Of a stretch of 64,000 nucleotides of DNA, positions 35,640 through 41,438 are shown piece after piece. Location: the NCBI RefSeq assembly GCF_008124525.1, contig NZ_VNHJ01000004.1, positions 186,001 to 250,000 of the forward strand, given 5' to 3'. This DNA is from Oceanicella actignis (GTDB lineage Bacteria > Pseudomonadota > Alphaproteobacteria > Rhodobacterales > Rhodobacteraceae). Made by a program: the position numbers and the translations under genes. How positions within the stretch are numbered: the stretch's first letter is position 1; each line of letters starts with the position of its first letter. Below the pieces are notes generated by a model. The model did no database searches and was not told the origin of the DNA. It was given only the letters and a program-made list of their open reading frames with translations.

Positions 35640-37840
35640 CGCCCGGACGAGCCGGCCGCGCGGGCCGGCGCCGGCGCGCCGCAAGCGCCGCGGCCGGTCG
35701 CTGGCGGGGTCCGGGCGTCCGGCGCGCCAGACGGCTGGGCGACGCCGCCGCGCCCTGGCCGCGGCGGCGCACCTTCGCGCGCATCGCCCTCGGCCGGACG
35801 CGGGTTCGCTTCGTCGCCCGGCCGGTCCGAGTCTTCGGTGCCGCCGGACCCCAGCGCCTGCGCCGCGCCTTCACCCGAGACGCCCCCGGCCGGGCGCGGG
35901 TTCGTTTCATCGCCCGGCCGATCCGAGGCTTCGGCGCCGCCGGACCCCGGCGCCTGCGCGGCGCCTTCGGCCTCGACCTCGGCCGCGCGCGGGATCGTCT
36001 CATCATCCCGCCGATCCGAGGCTTCGGCGACGTCGCCCGGATGCGCGCGCCGCGCGGGCGCCTCGTCCAGTCCCGCCGGAGCCTCGGCCGCGGCCATGCG
36101 CCCCAGAAAGCCATGCGCGGCCATCTGCGCTCGCGGGCCCGCGGCGGCCAGGCGCCCCTCCTCGATCACGGCGATGCGGTCGACCCACGCCACCGAGGAC
36201 AGCCGATGCGCGACGACGAGGATGGTCGTCTCGGCCCGCAGCGCGGCAAGCCGCCCGACGATGCGCGCCTCGTCCAGCGGGTTCATCGCCGAGGTCGCCT
36301 CGTCCAGCGCAAGAAAGCGCGGGCGGCGCAGGATCGCGCGCGCCAGGCAGATGCGCTGGCGCTCGCCCGCCGACAGGCGATCGCCCCGGTCGCCCACCTC
36401 GGCGTCCAGCCCGCCCATGGCGCGGGCGCGCTCGGCGAAGCCGACCAGCTCGAGCGCGCGCCACATCGCCGCCTCGTCGGCCTCGGCGGCGCCCATGGCC
36501 AGATTGGCGCGCAGCGTGTCCGGCGCCAGGAAATCGTCGCGGCTGACCAGCGCCACCTGCGCGCGCCAAGCGGCCAGGTCCGATTCGGCCAGCGGCGCGC
36601 CATCGACCAGCACCTGCCCGGCGCTCGGCGCCATCAGACCGCACATGAGGTCGGCGAGAGTCGTCTTGCCCGCGCCCGACAGGCCCATCAGCGCCGTCGC
36701 CGTGCCCGCGGGCAGGTCCAGCGTCACGTCGCGCAGCGCCGGCGTCTGCGCGCCCGGATGCGTGTGCGACAGCGCGCGCACGCTCACCCGCGCGGGGCCG
36801 CGCGCGCGCGCCAGCGCGGCGGCGGGGCCGCGCGGCTCGGCGGCGGCGGCGAAGTCGCGCACCTGGCGCTCGTATTCGGCGAAGGCGGCGGCGACCGAGA
36901 TCAGCTCCTGCAGCAGCTCATGCGCCGACATCAGCCGCGGCAGAAGGCGCATGAACAGGACCGCCATCAGCGCGCCCTCGCCCGCCGTCATGCCCGAATG
37001 CGCCGCGATCCACAGGATCGCCGCCAGCGCCGTCGCGCCGCCCGCCTGATGCGCCAGATCCGAGCGCAGCCCCAGCCGCCGCACCCGCCGCGCCATCTGC
37101 GCCTGCCGGCGCGAGGCGTCCTCGAACGCGGCCGATCCGGTTGCGCCCTGCGCGCCGGGCCGCGCCAGGAAGCGATCGAGCTTCAGATTGTCCAGATACC
37201 GCGCCACATGGTCGTAGAGCCGCGCCGTGCGGCGAAAGACGTCGCGGCTGCCGCGCGCGATCAGGCGGTCGATCCACAGCATCGGCAGCGCCAGCGCCCC
37301 GGCCACGCCCGCCGCCGCCAGCACCACGCGCGGCTCGACCGTCAGCGCCAGCGCGCCCGCCGTCAGCGCCACGCAGCACGCCACGGCAAGGCGCATGGCC
37401 ACGTCCGCGCCATGGGCCAGCTCGTTCGGGGCCATGGTCAGCGCATGGTGCAGGTCGGCCCGCCGCGCGCCCTGCACCTGCGGCCAGCGCGCGCCGGCCA
37501 CCGCGCGATAAAGGCGCATGCGCAGCTTGTGCATCAGCCCGGCCATGATGCGAGCGGCAAGCTCGCCGTACAGATACGCCGCGCCCGCCCGCGCCAGCAC
37601 CGCGGCCAGGAACAACGCCAGCAGCGCCTCGAAGCCCGGCGCGGCGCCCAGCGCGCGCTCGAGCCAGCCGAAGGGGCCGCCCACGGCCGCGCCCTCGAGC
37701 CCGCTTTGCGCCAGCAGGCCGCCAAGGCTGAGCAGCCCGAGCCCCTCGGTCGCCGTGACCAGCGCAAGCAGAACGAGCGCCGGCGCGATGCGCCGACGCT
37801 CGAGCGTCCAGAGGATCCGGGCGAAGCGGAGAATGGTCAT
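35636..37840 (-). CDS. Lasso peptide exporter D (ABC transporter) with repetitive C-terminal tail
   Basis: Membrane and ATPase domains in one 734-residue chain; it would export the mature peptide and give self-immunity. Residues 1-330 are membrane-spanning (ALVLLALVTATEGLGLLSLG near the start). The ATPase has Walker A GLSGAGKTT (about 386-394), signature LSAGERQR (489-496), Walker B FLALDEATSA and H-loop VVAHRLSS. Residues 590-734 are an added acidic/Pro/Gly tail containing three copies of a 31-32-residue unit (SDRPGDE-NPRPA type), encoded by a 93-96-bp DNA repeat. The tail is absent from ordinary D proteins. The start lies 37 nt after the precursor stop; the stop overlaps B2. Confidence 0.93.
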   Translation of the reverse strand: MTILRFARILWTLERRRIAPALVLLALVTATEGLGLLSLGGLLAQSGLEGAAVGGPFGWLERALGAAPGFEALLALFLAAVLARAGAAYLYGELAARIMAGLMHKLRMRLYRAVAGARWPQVQGARRADLHHALTMAPNELAHGADVAMRLAVACCVALTAGALALTVEPRVVLAAAGVAGALALPMLWIDRLIARGSRDVFRRTARLYDHVARYLDNLKLDRFLARPGAQGATGSAAFEDASRRQAQMARRVRRLGLRSDLAHQAGGATALAAILWIAAHSGMTAGEGALMAVLFMRLLPRLMSAHELLQELISVAAAFAEYERQVRDFAAAAEPRGPAAALARARGPARVSVRALSHTHPGAQTPALRDVTLDLPAGTATALMGLSGAGKTTLADLMCGLMAPSAGQVLVDGAPLAESDLAAWRAQVALVSRDDFLAPDTLRANLAMGAAEADEAAMWRALELVGFAERARAMGGLDAEVGDRGDRLSAGERQRICLARAILRRPRFLALDEATSAMNPLDEARIVGRLAALRAETTILVVAHRLSSVAWVDRIAVIEEGRLAAAGPRAQMAAHGFLGRMAAAEAPAGLDEAPARRAHPGDVAEASDRRDDETIPRAAEVEAEGAAQAPGSGGAEASDRPGDETNPRPAGGVSGEGAAQALGSGGTEDSDRPGDEANPRPAEGDAREGAPPRPGRGGVAQPSGAPDARTPPATGRGACGAPAPARAAGSSGR
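35801..36035. repeat. 93-96-bp coding tandem repeat in the exporter tail
   Basis: Copies anchored at CGGGTTCG (35801), CGGGTTCG (35897) and CGGGATCG (35990) are spaced 96 and 93 bases and stay in frame. They share CCGATCCGAGGCTTCGG-type blocks. The third copy is the most diverged. Confidence 0.75.
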
Positions 37841-37877
37841 GCCGTCGCGCGGCGCGGGGCCGCGGCGCGAGCGTGCG

Positions 37878-38018
37878 TCAGGAGCACTTCGCCGTGCTGC
37901 CCAGCGCCGCGTAGCCGCAGGCGTCGCCCGGGTTCTTGGGCTTGCCGTTGCCCTGAGTCGCGGCCTTGACCTCGACCTTGGTCAGCTTGGGGGCCTGCCA
38001 CGCCTGCTTCTCGTTCAT
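37878..38018 (-). CDS. Lasso peptide precursor A (46 residues)
   Basis: Small gene missed by length cut-offs, read directly on the minus strand. The leader has W7-x-x-P10-x-L12, the (Y/W)xxPxL motif recognised by B1-type proteins, then a basic/acidic stretch (KLTKVEVKAAT) and T21-Q22-G23, the usual Thr-x-Gly cleavage context. The C-terminal part from G23 is rich in Gly, Asn, Pro and Lys. It has a single acidic residue (D32), cysteines C34 and C45, and ends in Ser46. D32 must be the ring acceptor if a lasso forms. From G25 the ring would have 8 residues; from G23 it would have 10, which is outside the known 7-9. GAGGACAGG precedes the ATG. It is first in the A-D-B2 operon. Confidence 0.85.
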   Translation of the reverse strand: MNEKQAWQAPKLTKVEVKAATQGNGKPKNPGDACGYAALGSTAKCS

Positions 38019-38050
38019 GTCCTGTCCTCGCAATGCCTACGCCAATGTCT

Positions 38051-38066
38051 TTGCGCTCGGGCGCAA
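38051..38066. promoter_or_regulatory. Inverted repeat TTGCGC-TCGG-GCGCAA at the lasso precursor promoter
   Basis: Perfect 6-bp arms around 4 nt, overlapping the downstream end of the -10 box at 38065-38070. It could be an operator or, once transcribed, a small 5' hairpin. It is a spaced form of the TTGCGCAA palindrome seen at other promoters in the window. Confidence 0.5.
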
Positions 38067-38093
38067 GATAGCACCCTGCGGCGATGAATGAAA
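38065..38093 (-). promoter_or_regulatory. Candidate promoter of the lasso A-D-B2 operon
   Basis: On the minus strand TTTCAT (38088-38093), a 17-nt spacer and TATCTT (38065-38070), about 47 nt before the precursor ATG. The -35 box is weak, as expected if an activator is needed. Confidence 0.5.
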
Positions 38094-38130
38094 GCGCCCA
38101 GAAGCCGGCGCGCGGCCCGGCTCGGGCCGT

Positions 38131-39597
38131 TCAGATCGCGCCGAGGGCGCGCAGAATGCTGAAATCCTGGTGAACGAAGCGTTCAGCGCGCCGGCGCAGC
38201 GCCGCCATGGCCGGCGAGGCCGCCGCCCCCCCTTGCTCCGGCGGTTGCGCGTCGCCCAGCGCCGCGATCAGCGAATCGACGTCCTCGTCCGCGCCGCCCA
38301 GCGCCGCGCCGGCAAGGCGCATGCCCTCGGCGTCGAGCTCGACCGCGCCGCCGATGGCCGGCGCGGCCAGCGCCCGCGGCCCGCCGCGTCCATCGGCCAG
38401 CGCGGCCAATGCGGCGTTGACCGCCCGCACGCGCGGCGGCGCGGCCGGCGGCTCTTCGGGCGCGGGGGCGAGGTCGCCCGAGGACAAGAGCGCCGCCGCC
38501 GCCCGCCGCGCGGCCTCGAGCGTCATGCCCAGCCGCTCGGCGAGCGCGCCCAGCCGCGCCGGGCCGTCGGCGCGCAGCGCCTCGAGCATCGGCCCGTGCA
38601 CGCGCCGCGACAGCGCCGCCGAGCCCAGCAGACCCTCGACCCGCCCCGGCGGCGCCCCGGCCGGCCCCCGCGCCGCAAGGCGCAGCGCCGCCGGATCGGC
38701 CCTGCGCCCGCCGGGCTTGACGAACAGATCCGCACGCCGCAGGCGGCGCGCAAGGATGTCGCCCAGCTCTTCGGCCGCCGGGCCGCCCTGCGGGATGCGC
38801 GCCGCGATCAGGGCCTGCTGCTCGGGGGTGAAATCGAGATCGCGCAGCAGACGCGCCGGGTCGGCCGGCGCCGCCAGCCGCAGTCCCGCCCGCTCAAGCC
38901 GCGCGCACAGCCGCTCCACCCCCTCGGGCGCGGCCGGGCGGCGGAACCAGCGCCGGGCGGCCAGCTCGGGCGGCAGGGCGCGCAGCTCGGCCATCTGGGC
39001 GTCGAACCCGCCATAGCCGCGAAACAGCGCGTGGCTGAGCGCAAGCGCCTCTTCCAGAAGCGCGAGCGCCTGCGCGGCGCGCGCGGCCTCGGAGGCCCCG
39101 GGATCCGTCCGCGCCCAGCACAGGCGGGCCAGCTGGCGCAGGGGCAGCTCCTCGGCCGCGCCGGGAAGGACCTCGTGCGTCAGCATCAACGCGCCGCCCG
39201 GCGCCAGCGCCCGCGCCGCCAGCGCGATCAGGGCCTCGCGCGCGGCCTCGTCCAGCTCCTCCCAGCATTCGGGAACCGCGATCAGGTCGAGCGCGCCGGG
39301 ACCGAACGCCGCCTCGGCCTCGCGCCAGCCGGAATGCACGCGCGCGCCCGACGCGGCGGCCAGCGCGCGCGCGTCCGCGGCCTCGTCCTCGCGCAGGACA
39401 AGGCCGTGCGCCTCGACGCCGCATGCGGACAGGATGGCGGGCGTCACGCCGCGCCCGCAATCGACATGCAGCGCCCGGCGCAACGGGCGGAACGGCGCGC
39501 CGGCCAGGGTCAGCGCGGCCTCGAGGCGCGCGGGCTCGGCCATCGGCAGATGCGCCCAGTGCGAGGCCGCGCCCGCGACATGCGGCGGCGCGCTCAT
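38131..39597 (-). CDS. SAM-dependent methyltransferase with protein-lysine-methyltransferase-type regulatory domain
   Basis: Protein of 488 residues between the two arms of the lasso cluster. Residues 40-140 are a class I methyltransferase fold: motif I ALHVDCGRGVTPAIL, then an acidic strand end (LDLIAVPECWEEL) and ALAPGGALMLTHEVLP. Residues 200-297 resemble the predicted methyltransferase regulatory domain (PF10119): LPPELAARRWFRRPAAPEG, DFTPEQQALIAARI and LARRLRRADLFVKPG. This domain also occurs in rickettsial outer-membrane-protein lysine methyltransferases. The C-terminal 190 residues are Ala-rich and less clear. Motif I is degenerate (HVDCGRGV rather than DxGxGxG), so activity needs testing. 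A role in modifying the lasso peptide is inferred from position. Confidence 0.8.
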   Translation of the reverse strand: MSAPPHVAGAASHWAHLPMAEPARLEAALTLAGAPFRPLRRALHVDCGRGVTPAILSACGVEAHGLVLREDEAADARALAAASGARVHSGWREAEAAFGPGALDLIAVPECWEELDEAAREALIALAARALAPGGALMLTHEVLPGAAEELPLRQLARLCWARTDPGASEAARAAQALALLEEALALSHALFRGYGGFDAQMAELRALPPELAARRWFRRPAAPEGVERLCARLERAGLRLAAPADPARLLRDLDFTPEQQALIAARIPQGGPAAEELGDILARRLRRADLFVKPGGRRADPAALRLAARGPAGAPPGRVEGLLGSAALSRRVHGPMLEALRADGPARLGALAERLGMTLEAARRAAAALLSSGDLAPAPEEPPAAPPRVRAVNAALAALADGRGGPRALAAPAIGGAVELDAEGMRLAGAALGGADEDVDSLIAALGDAQPPEQGGAAASPAMAALRRRAERFVHQDFSILRALGAI

Positions 39598-39753
39598 GGG
39601 CGCGCGCGGCCCGGAGGCGGCGTGATGAAGGCGCTTGCGGTCATGTCCATCCGTTGCGGCGGGCCTGCGGTTGTGCGACGACCATTACGCAAGCCGCCCG
39701 CGCCCGGCAAGCCGGGCCGGCCGCCCGGGCCGCGGACGAGCGCCGAGGATGCC

Positions 39754-40857
39754 ATGACCGAGCCCCCCGAGCAGAACCCCGCGCAGAGCCCCGAGCGGAA
39801 CCCCGACCGCAAGGCCCGACGGAGCGCCGCCCGGCATTCCGCCCCCGATTCCCACCCCGATTCCCACCCCGATTCCCCCGGGCCCTTGACCGGCGGCCCC
39901 GATCCGGGCCCCACCGATCCGGCGCCCGCCCGTCTTCTGAGCGCGCACGGCCTGGTCTTCGCCTGCCCCTTCGACGTGCCCGGCATGGCCCCGGCGCCGC
40001 CCGGAGCGCGGGCCGACGTGACCGCGCGCCTCGGGGCGGTTGCGCCCGCGGCGCTGGCGCGCGCGCCGCTGGCGGGCGATTGCCGCATTCTGGGGCCGGG
40101 CCGGGTCGCCATCGAGGACGCGGCCTTCCGCGCCCTGATCGAGGAGGGCGCGCGCATCACCATCGACCCCTCGCCCGCCGCCGGCCCCGGCGCGGGCGCG
40201 GGTTTCGGCCCGCAGGCGGCGCGGCTGCTGCTGGGCTACGGCGCCAGCGCGGTGCTGCTGCACCAGCGCGGCGGGCTGCCGCTGCACGCGGCCGCCGTCG
40301 CCCTGCCTCGGGGCGCGGCGCTGTTGCTGGGCCCGGCGGGGGCGGGCAAGTCGACCCTGGCCGCGGCGCTGGGCGGGATGGGATTCGCCATGCTGGCCGA
40401 CGATCTGACCGCGCTCGATGACCGCGCGCCCGGCGGGCCGCTGGTTCAGCCCGCCATCGGCACGGTCAAGCTCTGGCCCGACAGCGCCAGGGCCCTGGGT
40501 GGCCCGGGCGCGCGCGTGCCGGTCGAGGGCATGTCCAAGACGATCCTGCGCACGCGCGAGAACGCGCCGGCGCCGGCGCCGCTGCGGGCGATCGTCGTCC
40601 TCGACTGGCTGCATCCGCCCGAGGCCGCCCCCGAGACCAGCGAGATGAACCGCATCGAAGCCCTCGACGCCCTGCGCGGCGCAATCCAGCGCCCGGCTCT
40701 GGCGCGCGCGCTTGGGCGCGAGGGCGAGATCCTGGCGCGGCTGGCGGCCCTGGCCGGCCGCATCCCGGCGCTGCGCCTTGCGCGCCCGCGCCGCTATGGC
40801 GCGATGCCCGAGGTTGCAAAGCTGATCGCGGACTGCATCATCGGCGACGCGTCCTGA
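39754..40857 (+). CDS. HPr-kinase-like protein of the lasso cluster
   Basis: Probable kinase of 367 residues, related to HPr kinase/phosphorylase (HprK) and to the kinases that tailor lasso precursors. Residues 1-60 are disordered (repeated HPDSHPDS, Pro and Glu). The conserved core has LPLHAAAVALPRGAALLLGPAGAGKSTLAAALGGMGFAMLADDLTALDD. In it, GPAGAGKST is the P-loop (about 193-201) and LADDLTALDD the second HprK motif. VEGMSKTILRT and IVVLDWLHPPE follow. The start at 39754 follows GAGGA; an in-frame ATG at 39625 would add 43 unstructured residues. It is first in the plus-strand arm, 68 nt before B1. Confidence 0.85.
   Translation: MTEPPEQNPAQSPERNPDRKARRSAARHSAPDSHPDSHPDSPGPLTGGPDPGPTDPAPARLLSAHGLVFACPFDVPGMAPAPPGARADVTARLGAVAPAALARAPLAGDCRILGPGRVAIEDAAFRALIEEGARITIDPSPAAGPGAGAGFGPQAARLLLGYGASAVLLHQRGGLPLHAAAVALPRGAALLLGPAGAGKSTLAAALGGMGFAMLADDLTALDDRAPGGPLVQPAIGTVKLWPDSARALGGPGARVPVEGMSKTILRTRENAPAPAPLRAIVVLDWLHPPEAAPETSEMNRIEALDALRGAIQRPALARALGREGEILARLAALAGRIPALRLARPRRYGAMPEVAKLIADCIIGDAS
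39845..39877. repeat. 12-bp coding tandem repeat in the kinase N terminus
   Basis: CCGATTCCCACC at 39845-39856 and 39857-39868, then a partial copy to 39877. It encodes repeated HPDS and is in frame. Confidence 0.75.
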
Positions 40858-40925
40858 CGCCCGCCCCGGGGGCGGCGGCGCGGGCGCAGGCGAGGGGCGC
40901 GGCCCCTGACGCGAAAGGAGGGCCG

Positions 40926-41438
40926 ATGATCTTCGACGATGCGGAAAACATGCTCTTGCGCCGCGCTCGGGGCGTGCTCGAAGCGCGCATGAGCGCGGAC
41001 GAGCTGGTGCTGCTGGCCGCGGATGGGCGCGTCTATCTGGACCTTGACCGCATCGGCGCCGAGATCTGGGAGCGCCTGGCCAGGCCGATGCGCCCGGCCG
41101 ATCTGGCGCGGGACCTTGCGCGCGATTTCGACGCGGCGCCCGAGCGCATCGCCGCGGACATCGGTCCGTTTCTGGCCGAGCTGGTCGCCGAGGGCGCGCT
41201 CGAGCTGATCGCAGGCCCCTTGCCGGCCGCGGATGCGGGCGAGGTGGGCGAAGGCGCGGCGGATCGGGGCGCAAGCGATCAGGGCGCCGCGGGCCGGCCC
41301 ATGGCGGATGCGGGCGGCGCGGATGAGGGCGGCGCGGACGCGGGCGCGGCGGCGGACGAGCCCGGCGCGGATGCGGGCGACGCCGGCCGGGGCGGCGCGG
41401 ATACGGGCGACTCAAATGGGGCCCCCGGCCGCGCATGA
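40926..41438 (+). CDS. Lasso peptide biosynthesis B1 protein (PqqD-like leader-recognition protein)
   Basis: RiPP recognition element that binds the precursor leader and delivers it to B2 and C. Residues 1-98 have the PqqD winged-helix pattern: EARMSADELVLLAADGRVYL, LDRIGAEIWERLARPMRPAD, LARDLARDFDAAPERIAADI, GPFLAELVAEGALEL. Residues 99-170 form an Ala/Gly/Asp-rich tail with 15-bp coding repeats that typical B1 proteins (80-100 residues) lack. AAGGAGGGCCG precedes the ATG. The stop overlaps the cyclase gene (ATGA, 41435-41438), so the two are translationally coupled. Confidence 0.9.
   Translation: MIFDDAENMLLRRARGVLEARMSADELVLLAADGRVYLDLDRIGAEIWERLARPMRPADLARDLARDFDAAPERIAADIGPFLAELVAEGALELIAGPLPAADAGEVGEGAADRGASDQGAAGRPMADAGGADEGGADAGAAADEPGADAGDAGRGGADTGDSNGAPGRA
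41301..41345. repeat. 15-bp coding tandem repeat in the B1 tail
   Basis: Three units of the type GGCGCGGATGAGGGC spaced 15 bases, with the core GCGGATGnGGGC at 41304, 41319 and 41334. Weaker copies continue to about 41420. Confidence 0.7.

Noticed and set aside
35564-37969. Plus-strand open frame across the lasso exporter
   Set aside because: Antisense to the exporter and precursor; Arg/His/Gln-rich with no family signal.
39598-39753. A second lasso precursor gene between the methyltransferase and kinase genes
   Set aside because: Both strands were read; no small ORF with a (Y/W)xxPxL leader and a Gly-to-Asp/Glu core was found. The in-frame ATG at 39625 only extends the kinase with basic, Pro-rich sequence.
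40926-41438. PqqD of a pyrroloquinoline quinone cluster
   Set aside because: No pqqA, pqqB, pqqC or pqqE lies nearby; the B2, cyclase and precursor neighbours identify it as a lasso B1 protein.
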